From positions 3,472,001-3,536,000 of the forward strand of contig NZ_CP182947.1 in assembly GCF_048320135.1 (NCBI RefSeq): 64,000 nucleotides of DNA. Reading direction: 5' to 3'. This DNA comes from Ideonella_A sakaiensis_A (lineage in GTDB: Bacteria > Pseudomonadota > Gammaproteobacteria > Burkholderiales > Burkholderiaceae_C). The notes beneath the pieces are model-generated. The model worked only from the letters and a program-made list of their open reading frames with translations, did not search any database and was not told the origin of the DNA. Made by a program: the position numbers and the translations under genes. Position 1 is the first letter of the stretch; every line of letters starts with the position of its first letter. Below are positions 1 to 8,764 of this stretch, piece after piece.

Positions 1-3000
1 GAGCCATTTGTGTTAGGTAGGGCTGGGATCGAAGGCAACGTCGTATTCGAGGGTGCGGTTGACCCCGATTTTGTAGGACCTGTCTACAGTTTTGACAATG
101 ATTATCGTCTTGCGGCTGCCGAGCTGAATGCCGGTCTCAACGCGTACCTATATGCAGATTTCGGGCCGTTTGATAAAGCGTGGTGGGCATGGCCGAAGGG
201 ATCGGCCTCTTCAAACTATCAGACTCACGAGAAACTTGCACTTGCTGAAAGCAAGATTGCTCAGTTGCCAGAGCTTACGGGTGCAGTTGACCTTGTGACC
301 GTCAATCCGGACGACGCCAGCGCCATTCGAATCCTAGGGAATGCCCGCGAGACTGCGAATCCATTCCTTGCGCGATTTCCTCACATGCCCGCCACTCTCA
401 TCAGATGGCAGCGATGGACAACGCCAAAAGTGTTGGCGCCTCTCGGGGTTCCGGTCGAAACCTACCGATTCGTTCCCAGGGCAGGCGCGGCAGATGGTGA
501 ATTTTGGCTCGGGTTGACACGACCGGGCACCTATATCGTTCGACTTGCAGGGTTCAACGGCTGGGGCACTTGGGCTCGTCAATATGTCGACGTGCCTGTG
601 ACCGTCACGGATGCCAACAACAATGGGATCCTGGACCATCTCGAATCTAGAAACCCAGGTTCGAACGCGATCATGGTGGATTCCGCAACCTGCAGTCCGC
701 CCGTTGTCGGCGTCGCAATGAACTGCATGGTGACCGGCCGCAACCTGCCGACGGTGATATCTATGTCCGCGAGCAACTGCACGCCTCTTCCGATGAACTT
801 GGTGGCAGGAGGCACAGGCGCAATCAGGCAGTTTTCTTGCACCCCCTCCGTTGCGGGCGCAAGCGTTGTCGTTTCCTATAGCGTGCCCGGATACTCTGCG
901 ACGCTTCCACAAATCCCAACCCGAACTGTCAGCGCGGCTGCACCGGTGCTCGTGGCACCGACGCCGACCGCGCCGAGCGGGACGATCAACACGCTGACCC
1001 CGGTGTTCACCTGGAGCGGAGGCTCGGGTGCGGCCAACTACGAGATCAATGTCAGTGACACGACGACCGGCGCGATCGTGCTCAGGCAGCAAGGCATCAG
1101 CACCGGGAGCACCAGCTTCACGATGCCGGCGGGCACACTGGGGAACTCACGCCAGTACCGCTGGGACATCTCGGCCTGTCCGAACGTTGCCTGCAATGCA
1201 GGTTATGAGACCAGCGGCAACCTGACGTTCACGACGCCGGCGGCCGCACCGACGCTGGTGGCGCCGACGCCGACCGCGCCGAGCGGGACGATCAACACGC
1301 TGACCCCGGTGTTCACCTGGAGCGGAGGCTCAGGTGCGGCCAACTACGAGATCAATGTCAGGGACACGACGACCGGCGCGATCGTGCTCAGGCAGCAAGG
1401 CATCAGCACCGGGAGCACCAGCTTCACGATGCCGGCGGGCACACTGGTGAACTCACGCCAGTACCGCTGGGACATCTCGGCCTGTCCGAACTTTGCCTGC
1501 AATGCAGGTTATGAGACCAGCGGCAACCTGACGTTCACGACGCCGGCGGCCGCACCGACGCTGGTGGCGCCGACGCCGACCGCGCCGAGCGGGACGATCA
1601 ACACGCTGACCCCGGTGTTCACCTGGAGCGGAGGCTCGGGTGCGGCCAACTACGAGATCAACGTCAGGGACACGACGACCGGCTCGATCGTGCTCAGGCA
1701 GCAAGGCATCAGCACCGGGAGCACCAGCTTCACGATGCCGGCGGGCACACTGGTGAACTCACGCCAGTACCGCTGGGACATCTCGGCCTGTCCGAACGTT
1801 GCCTGCAATGCAGGTTATGAGACCAGCGGCAACCTGACGTTCACGACGCCGGCGGCCGCACCGACGCTGGTGGCGCCGACGCCGACCGCGCCGAGCGGGA
1901 CGATCAACACGCTGACCCCGGTGTTCACCTGGAGCGGAGGCTCGGGTGCGGCCAACTACGAGATCAACGTCAGGGACACGACGACCGGCTCGATCGTGCT
2001 CAGGCAGCAAGGCATCAGCACCGGGAGCACCAGCTTCACGATGCCGGCGGGCACACTGGTGAACTCACGCCAGTACCGCTGGGACATCTCGGCCTGTCCG
2101 AACTTTGCCTGTAATGCAGGTTATGCGACCAGTGGCAACCTGACGTTCACGACGCCGGCGGCCGCACCGACGCTGGTGGCGCCGACGCCGACCGCGCCGA
2201 GCGGGACGATCACCACACTGACCCCGGTGTTCACCTGGAGCGGAGGCTCGGGTGCGGCCAACTACGAGATCAACGTCAGGGACACGACGACCGGCTCGAT
2301 CGTGCTCAGGCAGCAAGGCATCAGCACCGGGAGCACCAGCTTCACGATGCCGGCGGGCACACTGGTGAACTCACGCCAGTACCGCTGGGACATCTCGGCC
2401 TGTCCGAACGTTGCCTGCAATGCAGGTTATGAGACCAGCGGCAACCTGACGTTCACGACGCCGGCGGCCGCACCGACGCTGGTGGCGCCGACGCCGACCG
2501 CGCCGAGCGGGACGATCAACACGCTGACCCCGGTGTTCACCTGGAGCGGAGGCTCGGGTGCGGCCAACTACGAGATCAACGTCAGGGACACGACGACCGG
2601 CTCGATCGTGCTCAGGCAGCAAGGCATCAGCACCGGGAGCACCAGCTTCACGATGCCGGCGGGCACACTGGTGAACTCACGCCAGTACCGCTGGGACATC
2701 TCGGCCTGTCCGAACTTTGCCTGCAATGCAGGTTATGAGACCAGCGGCAACCTGACGTTCACGACGCCGGCGGCCGCACCGACGCTGGTGGCGCCGACGC
2801 CGACCGCGCCGAGCGGGACGATCAACACGCTGACCCCGGTGTTCACCTGGAGCGGAGGCTCGGGTGCGGCCAACTACGAGATCAACGTCAGGGACACGAC
2901 GACCGGCTCGATCGTGCTCAGGCAGCAAGGCATCAGCACCGGGAGCACCAGCTTCACGATGCCGGCGGGCACACTGGTGAACTCACGCCAGTACCGCTGG

Positions 3001-5214
3001 GACATCTCGGCCTGTCCGAACGTTGCCTGCAATGCAGGTTATGAGACCAGCGGCAACCTGACGTTCACGACGCCGGCGGCCGCACCGACGCTGGTGGCGC
3101 CGACGCCGACCGCGCCGAGCGGGACGATCAACACGCTGACCCCGGTGTTCACCTGGAGCGGAGGCTCGGGTGCGGCCAACTACGAGATCAACGTCAGGGA
3201 CACGACGACCGGCGCGATCGTGCTCAGGCAGCAAGGCATCAGCACCGGGAGCACCAGCTTCACGATGCCGGCGGGCACACTGGTGAACTCACGCCAGTAC
3301 CGCTGGGACATCTCGGCCTGTCCGAACTTTGCCTGCAATGCAGGTTATGAGACCAGCGGCAACCTGACGTTCACGACGCCGGCGGCCGCACCGACGCTGG
3401 TGGCGCCGACGCCGACCGCGCCGAGCGGGACGATCAACACGCTGACCCCGGTGTTCACCTGGAGCGGAGGCTCGGGTGCGGCCAACTACGAGATCAACGT
3501 CAGGGACACGACGACCGGCTCGATCGTGCTCAGGCAGCAAGGCATCAGCACCGGGAGCACCAGCTTCACGATGCCGGCGGGCACACTGGTGAACTCACGC
3601 CAGTACCGCTGGGACATCTCGGCCTGTCCGAACTTTGCCTGCAATGCAGGTTATGAGACCAGCGGCAACCTGACGTTCACGACGCCGGCGGCCGCACCGA
3701 CGCTGGTGGCGCCGACGCCGACCGCGCCGAGCGGGACGATCAACACGCTGACCCCGGTGTTCACCTGGAGCGGAGGCTCGGGTGCGGCCAACTACGAGAT
3801 CAACGTCAGGGACACGACGACCGGCTCGATCGTGCTCAGGCAGCAAGGCATCAGCACCGGGAGCACCAGCTTCACGATGCCGGCGGGCACACTGGTGAAC
3901 TCACGCCAGTACCGCTGGGACATCTCGGCCTGTCCGAACGTTGCCTGCAATGCAGGTTATGAGACCAGCGGCAACCTGACGTTCACGACGCCGGCGGCCG
4001 CACCGACGCTGGTGGCGCCGACGCCGACCGCGCCGAGCGGGACGATCAACACGCTGACCCCGGTGTTCACCTGGAGCGGAGGCTCGGGTGCGGCCAACTA
4101 CGAGATCAACGTCAGGGACACGACGACCGGCTCGATCGTGCTCAGGCAGCAAGGCATCAGCACCGGGAGCACCAGCTTCACGATGCCGGCGGGCACACTG
4201 GTGAACTCACGCCAGTACCGCTGGGACATCTCGGCCTGTCCGAACTTTGCCTGCAATGCAGGTTATGAGACCAGCGGCAACCTGACGTTCACGACGCCGG
4301 CGGCCGCACCGACGCTGGTGGCGCCGACGCCGACCGCGCCGAGCGGGACGATCAACACGCTGACCCCGGTGTTCACCTGGAGCGGAGGCTCGGGTGCGGC
4401 CAACTACGAGATCAACGTCAGGGACACGACGACCGGCTCGATCGTGCTCAGGCAGCAAGGCATCAGCACCGGGAGCACCAGCTTCACGATGCCGGCGGGC
4501 ACACTGGTGAACTCACGCCAGTACCGCTGGGACATCTCGGCCTGTCCGAACTTTGCCTGTAATGCAGGTTATGCGACCAGTGGCAACCTGACGTTCACGA
4601 CGCCGGCGGCCGCACCGACGCTGGTGGCGCCGACGCCGACCGCGCCGAGCGGGACGATCACCACACTGACCCCGGTGTTCACCTGGAGCGGAGGCTCGGG
4701 TGCGGCCAACTACGAGATCAACGTCAGGGACACGACGACCGGCTCGATCGTGCTCAGGCAGCAAGGCATCAGCACCGGGAGCACCAGCTTCACGATGCCG
4801 GCGGGCACACTGGTGAACTCACGCCAGTACCGCTGGGACATCTCGGCCTGTCCGAACTTTGCCTGTAATGCAGGTTATGCGACCAGTGGCAACCTGACGT
4901 TCACGACGCCGGCGGCCGCACCGGCAATTCCAAGTACGCCGAGTCAACTGACGCCCGGCCAATCAAGTTCACCTGGCCCGCTTCTCCCAAGCAATATTGT
5001 CCAGCTCAATTGGGAGGACGTAGGCGGCGCTACCTTTTATCAGGTCGCTGTTCGCGACCTGACAACAAATACTCTTGTCGTTGATGTCCAAACTTCTAGT
5101 TCCATCTACTCAGTGTCACTGAGCCGTGCTCGAAGTTTCAGGTGGAACGTTTCCGCTTGCAATGCAACAGGTTGTTCCTCATTCTCTTCGCCTTTGTACT
5201 TCAGGACACCCTGA
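1..5214 (+). CDS. Large exported-type protein of tandem Fn3-like repeats (5' end outside window)
   Basis: The frame is open from base 1, so the N-terminus lies outside the window; a GTG at 10 is only the first internal start codon. I do not recognise the first ~300 residues. Around residue 200 (counting from that GTG) a DANNNGILD stretch resembles the calcium loop of thrombospondin-3 or dockerin repeats. Residues ~312-1637 are 13 almost identical 102-residue units, followed by one degenerate unit that ends the protein. Each unit contains PVFTWSGGSGAANYEINV and a cysteine pair in SACPN(V/F)ACNAGY, which suggests a disulfide-bearing fibronectin-III-like sandwich and therefore an extracytoplasmic protein. 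A surface adhesin or the stalk of a secreted enzyme would fit; neither is shown. The neighbouring parB converges on it. Whether it belongs to the mobile island or to its flank cannot be told here. Confidence 0.85.
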   Translation, partial: EPFVLGRAGIEGNVVFEGAVDPDFVGPVYSFDNDYRLAAAELNAGLNAYLYADFGPFDKAWWAWPKGSASSNYQTHEKLALAESKIAQLPELTGAVDLVTVNPDDASAIRILGNARETANPFLARFPHMPATLIRWQRWTTPKVLAPLGVPVETYRFVPRAGAADGEFWLGLTRPGTYIVRLAGFNGWGTWARQYVDVPVTVTDANNNGILDHLESRNPGSNAIMVDSATCSPPVVGVAMNCMVTGRNLPTVISMSASNCTPLPMNLVAGGTGAIRQFSCTPSVAGASVVVSYSVPGYSATLPQIPTRTVSAAAPVLVAPTPTAPSGTINTLTPVFTWSGGSGAANYEINVSDTTTGAIVLRQQGISTGSTSFTMPAGTLGNSRQYRWDISACPNVACNAGYETSGNLTFTTPAAAPTLVAPTPTAPSGTINTLTPVFTWSGGSGAANYEINVRDTTTGAIVLRQQGISTGSTSFTMPAGTLVNSRQYRWDISACPNFACNAGYETSGNLTFTTPAAAPTLVAPTPTAPSGTINTLTPVFTWSGGSGAANYEINVRDTTTGSIVLRQQGISTGSTSFTMPAGTLVNSRQYRWDISACPNVACNAGYETSGNLTFTTPAAAPTLVAPTPTAPSGTINTLTPVFTWSGGSGAANYEINVRDTTTGSIVLRQQGISTGSTSFTMPAGTLVNSRQYRWDISACPNFACNAGYATSGNLTFTTPAAAPTLVAPTPTAPSGTITTLTPVFTWSGGSGAANYEINVRDTTTGSIVLRQQGISTGSTSFTMPAGTLVNSRQYRWDISACPNVACNAGYETSGNLTFTTPAAAPTLVAPTPTAPSGTINTLTPVFTWSGGSGAANYEINVRDTTTGSIVLRQQGISTGSTSFTMPAGTLVNSRQYRWDISACPNFACNAGYETSGNLTFTTPAAAPTLVAPTPTAPSGTINTLTPVFTWSGGSGAANYEINVRDTTTGSIVLRQQGISTGSTSFTMPAGTLVNSRQYRWDISACPNVACNAGYETSGNLTFTTPAAAPTLVAPTPTAPSGTINTLTPVFTWSGGSGAANYEINVRDTTTGAIVLRQQGISTGSTSFTMPAGTLVNSRQYRWDISACPNFACNAGYETSGNLTFTTPAAAPTLVAPTPTAPSGTINTLTPVFTWSGGSGAANYEINVRDTTTGSIVLRQQGISTGSTSFTMPAGTLVNSRQYRWDISACPNFACNAGYETSGNLTFTTPAAAPTLVAPTPTAPSGTINTLTPVFTWSGGSGAANYEINVRDTTTGSIVLRQQGISTGSTSFTMPAGTLVNSRQYRWDISACPNVACNAGYETSGNLTFTTPAAAPTLVAPTPTAPSGTINTLTPVFTWSGGSGAANYEINVRDTTTGSIVLRQQGISTGSTSFTMPAGTLVNSRQYRWDISACPNFACNAGYETSGNLTFTTPAAAPTLVAPTPTAPSGTINTLTPVFTWSGGSGAANYEINVRDTTTGSIVLRQQGISTGSTSFTMPAGTLVNSRQYRWDISACPNFACNAGYATSGNLTFTTPAAAPTLVAPTPTAPSGTITTLTPVFTWSGGSGAANYEINVRDTTTGSIVLRQQGISTGSTSFTMPAGTLVNSRQYRWDISACPNFACNAGYATSGNLTFTTPAAAPAIPSTPSQLTPGQSSSPGPLLPSNIVQLNWEDVGGATFYQVAVRDLTTNTLVVDVQTSSSIYSVSLSRARSFRWNVSACNATGCSSFSSPLYFRTP
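943..4920 (+). repeat. 13 tandem 306-bp coding repeats
   Basis: Thirteen in-frame units of exactly 306 bp start at 943, 1249, 1555 and so on to 4615; a diverged fourteenth begins at 4921. Units differ at few places. GCG-for-GAG (GYAT instead of GYET) at the end of units 4, 12 and 13, and ACC-for-AAC (TITT instead of TINT) at the start of units 5 and 13, are the main markers. Unit 1 alone has S for R and G for V. The near-identity at DNA level shows recent expansion or continuing homogenisation. Confidence 0.97.
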
Positions 5215-5451
5215 TTCCCTTGAATGGCGCGCCCAACTTGGACAGGATCTGTTGATACGACGTAGCTGTCGTGGTGATGCGTTTCAATACCTTTTGAGCA
5301 CTGACATGAAACGTGCGCGCCAAACGCGCGGCTTCCCCTCGGTGCACCGGTCCGCTTCGCGCGGATCGGCGCGAGTTGCGTGAACACTCATGCAACTTAC
5401 TCTCCGCCTAATCATCATGGTCGTAGGCTGATGGCCAATCAACTCCTTCTG

Positions 5452-5468
5452 TGGAAACTAGGTTTCCA
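5452..5468. promoter_or_regulatory. Perfect 7-bp inverted repeat in the intergenic gap beside parB
   Basis: The 313-bp gap between the repeat protein (ends 5214) and parB (ends 5528) has no convincing gene. It contains TGGAAAC-TAG-GTTTCCA, a perfect 7-bp inverted repeat with a 3-bp centre. There is no T-run, so it is not a good terminator. A ParB binding site is one possibility, because it lies just beyond the end of parB, but it does not match the chromosomal parS consensus closely. Confidence 0.35.
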
Positions 5469-5527
5469 TTCAAAATTCCGCACATTTGCGGTTTCGGCCT
5501 CAGAGTTTTTCCCAGGCATGCAGCGCA

Positions 5528-6496
5528 TTAACGATCTTGTCGGACGAGCGATCTTTCCAGTGCATTTGCAAATTCTTCAAGTGGCTGACCCGCACACGCT
5601 TCGGAGGACATCTTGATGACCACATCGCCACTTGCGGTCCTGCGGCACGATCCGACGATCGTGCCGAGCCGTCGGATTGGAACTTCCTCGGGCCTGACCA
5701 ATTCACCCCTCGTCAGCCAAGAGACGACTTCACGCGCCGAAGGCGTTTTCGCCTGTACATGCGACGTCGTGCGAAACACTACGGCCTCCCGGTTCTTCTC
5801 CAGGGCCCTTGCCAACTGCGCGGCGTGGGACGGTTGAATTTCAAGCGGACTCTTGAACGCTTGAATCACCTCCTCGGGTAGGTCGGCAATTTTCAGCACT
5901 TGGTTAATCCATGTGTGGCTGACTCCTATTGCCTTGGCCAAGTCACGTTTTGATGCAAACAACTCTGCCTTGAGGGCCGCGCTGTACATCATTGCTTGCT
6001 CGAACGGTCGTAGACCCGCTCTGTTTCGGTTTTCGAACTCAAGGGCGAGGAAGGCTTCGCTGGGCGATAGGTTTTCTTCCACCACGACAGCCTTCAAGGG
6101 GAGGTTCAGATCTTGGCATGCGCGATGGCGCCGATGGCCATAAACGATTTCGAACCTGTTTGTGTCTTCCGATCTTTTCACCAAGATTGGCTGAACATTT
6201 CCCTTGGTCAGGCCGATGCTGGTTTTCAGTTCAGCGAAGTCCGGCGCTTGGAAGGAATCAGGGTGCCTGTTTACCAACGGACCAGCACGGACGGCCGTGG
6301 GGTCGAGAATCTGTACTGGTTGCGTCCCCTCCAGCCTCTCAAGCTTGACCCGCAGTTCCTCGATCTCGGCCCTAGTCCGGACCCGTTCGCGGAAGATTTC
6401 CTCGGCCCAAGTGCTCTCGAATCCGCCAACATCGGCATCAGCATCAGAGTCTAGTTGCGCGTCATCGACCATGTTGTTCGTCCAACCAAATAGCAT
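5528..6496 (-). CDS. parB: ParB-family partition protein
   Basis: A protein of 322 residues from the ATG at 6496; an in-frame ATG at 6472 is an alternative, and neither has a strong ribosome-binding site. The open frame extends further upstream, but that extension has no ParB features and covers the divergent gene. It has a ParB/Sulfiredoxin-type N-terminal domain with the nucleotide-binding motif GHRRHRA (residues ~120-126), then a helix-turn-helix around residues 182-202 (SKRDLAKAIGVSHTWINQV). An acidic N-terminus and a charged helix (residues ~28-55) precede the core. It probably binds a parS-like site and segregates or stabilises the element. Its usual partner parA is not adjacent; a ParA homologue lies 28 kb away at 33982-34686. 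Divergent from the mobilisation genes, with a short shared control region. Confidence 0.85.
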   Translation of the reverse strand: MLFGWTNNMVDDAQLDSDADADVGGFESTWAEEIFRERVRTRAEIEELRVKLERLEGTQPVQILDPTAVRAGPLVNRHPDSFQAPDFAELKTSIGLTKGNVQPILVKRSEDTNRFEIVYGHRRHRACQDLNLPLKAVVVEENLSPSEAFLALEFENRNRAGLRPFEQAMMYSAALKAELFASKRDLAKAIGVSHTWINQVLKIADLPEEVIQAFKSPLEIQPSHAAQLARALEKNREAVVFRTTSHVQAKTPSAREVVSWLTRGELVRPEEVPIRRLGTIVGSCRRTASGDVVIKMSSEACAGQPLEEFANALERSLVRQDR

Positions 6497-6576
6497 TTTG
6501 GAGTCTGTTATTGATCGAGTCACGCATTCGACCAGGTTATGATTGACAAGTGTAATCAAGAATGAACTACAAGTGT
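6497..6576. promoter_or_regulatory. Divergent control region, candidate oriT or operator with direct repeats
   Basis: The short gap between parB and the mobilisation genes contains the octamer ACAAGTGT twice, at 6546-6553 and 6569-6576. Together these sit in an arrangement that begins TTGACA (6543-6548) and ends TGTCAA (6574-6579). TTGACA here may be a -35 element rather than the start of the RHH gene. Because the next two genes encode an RHH accessory protein and a relaxase, this gap is the most likely place for oriT, but no nick-site consensus is recognisable. Confidence 0.3.
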
Positions 6577-7028
6577 CAAAGACCAAGATCCGGCCCTCAC
6601 CAGATGCAAGCAACACATCGTCAACTGCCGAGACGCCACGAAAACGAATCGTAAGTGCTCGGCGTCGACCTGGCGTAAAGCGTAAGACCTCGAGTTTCAG
6701 GATGACTGAGAGGCAGTTCCAGAGGCTCGAAGAACTCGCTGTCAGCTTCAAGATGAGCCGCTCTGAGCTCATTGTTTCCGCCATCAGTCGATGCATGCGC
6801 GACGGGATTTGGCGGCCTGGGGCTCGGAACATTGGCAAGGCAGGGCGCGCCGTGGTTCCCCTCCCGGAGCTTGTTGCCCTTTCCAATCAACTGATCTCGT
6901 TGGGAATGGTGCTGGAAATGTTGCTCAATTCCACGGAGGATCCAGCCGTATTCGACGAGGCATCCCGAATATTCCTTGATTCGCGTATTGCGCTTGTTGA
7001 GATACAAAGGACGCTCGGATGTTCATAA
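6543..7028 (+). CDS. MobC-like ribbon-helix-helix mobilisation accessory protein
   Basis: Up to 161 residues. The stretch after the basic RRRPGVKRK segment, beginning FRMTERQFQRLEELAVSFKM and followed by SRSELIVSAISRC, has the pattern of RHH DNA-binding proteins of the MobC/relaxosome type. The C-terminal half (VPLPELVALSNQLISLGMVLE) is helical. The longest frame begins with a TTG that overlaps a -35-like TTGACA, so the true start is uncertain; GTG at 6573 or ATG at 6702 are alternatives. It overlaps the relaxase gene by 10 bp, which indicates a two-gene operon. The expected role is to bind oriT and help the relaxase. Assignment rests on the RHH pattern plus the neighbouring relaxase. Confidence 0.65.
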   Translation: MTSVIKNELQVSKTKIRPSPDASNTSSTAETPRKRIVSARRRPGVKRKTSSFRMTERQFQRLEELAVSFKMSRSELIVSAISRCMRDGIWRPGARNIGKAGRAVVPLPELVALSNQLISLGMVLEMLLNSTEDPAVFDEASRIFLDSRIALVEIQRTLGCS

Positions 7029-7690
7029 AGATCATCAATTTCAGGCGAGCATCGCCGCGCCTGCCCAGAGATCTCTCGCGGCTCTTTCGCTATCTGTTCA
7101 GGCCTAAGCCGGATGCTCCGGATGAGCGCGACCGCATGCTCGGCCCACCTGAGCTGCACCATCTGGTTCTGACGTCATCCCCGTGGGGTGACGAAGTTCC
7201 CAGCGCCGCGCAGGAACTTGCTTACCAATATTTAGACTACTGCAAGGAAGCCACCGTCGACCGCTTGATGCCGGACCCTTGGTATGTGCACATGATTTTT
7301 TCGTTTGCTTCCTGGGCGTCAGGGGACTTGCGAACCCCGCCAGATGACAATCTATCAGTTCCAAGATTTGCATCGTCCTCGGGAAATGCCATCCGAATCG
7401 CGAAGGATGCATTGGATTTCCTGGGCTGGGAAGACGCGCAGCCTTCGACATTTGTGGTCCATGCAGACCGTGAGCATATCCACGTCCACGCCGTGATCGC
7501 GATCCCGATTTATGACGGCAAGGATTGGGACATACTTCGACTTTCTCGCGGTAGGCTCTTCGAAGCAGCCCAGATATGTTCTGATGCCTTCAAGCTGCCA
7601 GTCGATACTTCGTATCTCAGGCGAAAATACGCTCACTGGTCCCGAGTGACGAACGGTACCGAAGAACCAAGTCTTTCCGAATCTGTCTAG
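7019..7690 (+). CDS. Small relaxase / mobilisation nuclease
   Basis: A protein of 223 residues with HIHVHAVI at residues ~153-160. That is the HxHxH metal-binding motif of MobA/VirD2-type relaxases, preceded by a strand (STFVVHADREH) as in that family. The usual N-terminal tyrosine region is not obvious. No helicase, primase or extended C-terminal domain follows, so the protein is short for a relaxase. Expected reaction: nicking of oriT and covalent attachment to the 5' end for mobilisation by a conjugation apparatus supplied in trans. Start ATG at 7019, overlapping the RHH gene. Downstream genes converge on it. Confidence 0.7.
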   Translation: MFIKIINFRRASPRLPRDLSRLFRYLFRPKPDAPDERDRMLGPPELHHLVLTSSPWGDEVPSAAQELAYQYLDYCKEATVDRLMPDPWYVHMIFSFASWASGDLRTPPDDNLSVPRFASSSGNAIRIAKDALDFLGWEDAQPSTFVVHADREHIHVHAVIAIPIYDGKDWDILRLSRGRLFEAAQICSDAFKLPVDTSYLRRKYAHWSRVTNGTEEPSLSESV

Positions 7691-7835
7691 GCGGACTCCC
7701 AGCTGGCTCTATCACTCCGTCGCCGCGTCTGGGCTCGCGCGACATACCAGAGGCACATGGGTGTGGTCCGACGAATCGGGACCGGTCTGGGTAGAATGTC
7801 TTTGCTCAAAATCTCGGACGATTTGTCGCCGATTT

Positions 7836-8123
7836 CTAGATCTCGTGCGGATCTTGAATCCGCGCATTTACATGTTGAGGACATCTCACACGCCACCATC
7901 GCGGACCAAGAAGTTTTCCCGGCCGACCACAAATTTCGCAGGTCCGTAGAGATTCTTCGCGTGCTGAGTCCAGAATGGGTCGGGCGGAGAGGTGCGGGCA
8001 GTGGATTCGCATCTCACCCCACTTCTCCTTGACAGCGCGCGGCTCCAATCCGAGGGCGCCCAGTTTCTCGCACGCACGTCGGTAGATGTCCCACCATCCG
8101 GGACCGATGCGCGAGACATCCAT
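7836..8123 (-). CDS. Small Cys-motif protein of unknown function
   Basis: About 95 residues from the ATG at 8123; a TTG at 8141 would add six residues. The GPGWWDIYRR start, a central VKEKWGEMRIHCP, and RTCEICGRPGKLL followed by RVRCPQH resemble a family of small unknown proteins with the pattern K-E-K-x-G-x-L-R, then T-C-E-x-C-G-x-P-G, then a final C-x-x-H. The C-x-x-C and C-x-x-H pairs suggest a zinc knuckle. It lies 31 bp downstream of another small gene on the same strand, so the two probably share a transcript. Function unknown. Confidence 0.6.
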   Translation of the reverse strand: MDVSRIGPGWWDIYRRACEKLGALGLEPRAVKEKWGEMRIHCPHLSARPILDSAREESLRTCEICGRPGKLLGPRWWRVRCPQHVNARIQDPHEI

Positions 8124-8154
8124 ACCTCGTCGCCGATGCAACCGAGCCGAGCGA

Positions 8155-8499
8155 CTAACCGACTGACTCGGTGGCCATCGACAATTCGATGGTCGCCGTC
8201 AGTGGGAGGATACCGTTGCCATTTCCGGAGGCAATTTGCTGGATTGCTCGCGCCGCGGCGCGCGCGGCGATGTGTGCGGATACAAGTTCCCACAGCTCGC
8301 GGAGTAGAGGGTGCCATTCAGCCCGTGAACGCAGCCTTTCCTCGACATCGGGAAACTGCTCGCAGGCGATCGCCAAGTGATCAGTGCTCAAATAGAGCGC
8401 CACGGTTGCCGAGCCTGCGGACAACAAGCTCTTGACTTGGTGTGCGATTGCCTCATCGCTCGGATCGTCAACGGTTTGTGGATGGCCTTGGTCGATCAT
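8155..8499 (-). CDS. Hypothetical protein
   Basis: A protein of 114 residues from the ATG at 8499, chosen because an AAAGGGA ribosome-binding sequence sits about 7 bases upstream; the longer frame to 8592 has no such signal. The middle and C-terminal part is predicted helical and rich in alanine (HIAARAAARAIQQIASG). I see no recognised domain, signal peptide or membrane segment. First gene of a probable pair with the Cys-motif protein. Function unknown. Confidence 0.5.
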   Translation of the reverse strand: MIDQGHPQTVDDPSDEAIAHQVKSLLSAGSATVALYLSTDHLAIACEQFPDVEERLRSRAEWHPLLRELWELVSAHIAARAAARAIQQIASGNGNGILPLTATIELSMATESVG

Positions 8500-8731
8500 G
8501 GTTGTGTCCCTTTCCATGCGGTTCTTGAATTGATGTCGGTGCCCTTTCGGGAAAAGCGATCTTCCGAGAAATCGCCGCACCCGGGTAAACATTCGAAGCG
8601 GCAGCCCGACGTACCGTCTGTTGTTTGCAACTAGGCGGCGCCTTTCCCCTTTGATTTCGTCGTATTGCGAGCGGGGTGACGATTGCCTTTCGGTCCGATC
8701 CAGCTCGTTCGATTCGCGATTCTTCGGGCAT

Positions 8732-8761
8732 GATGATGTGGTGACAGGTCACCACGTCATC
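8732..8761. promoter_or_regulatory. 30-bp palindrome upstream of the HExxH/HicA-like gene
   Basis: GATGATGTGGTGAC and GTCACCACGTCATC are separated by AG; the 14-bp arms have one mismatch. It lies in the 434-bp divergent gap between 8499 and 8934. The core GGTGAC-AG-GTCACC looks like a dimeric repressor site and could control the defence genes that start at 8934. Apart from a doubtful short ORF, I see nothing else in this gap. Confidence 0.5.
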
Positions 8762-8764
8762 AGA

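Noticed and set aside
334..4764. Series of minus-strand ORFs of 83 codons spaced 306 bp apart, and a 252-codon ORF at 334-1092
   Set aside because: They are antisense shadows of the tandem repeat; the products are Arg-rich and resemble no protein family.
5380..5616. Plus-strand ORF over the parB end
   Set aside because: It overlaps parB antisense and lacks a start signal or known motif.
6497..6886. Upstream extension of the parB frame
   Set aside because: The extra residues have no ParB features and overlap the divergent mobilisation gene.
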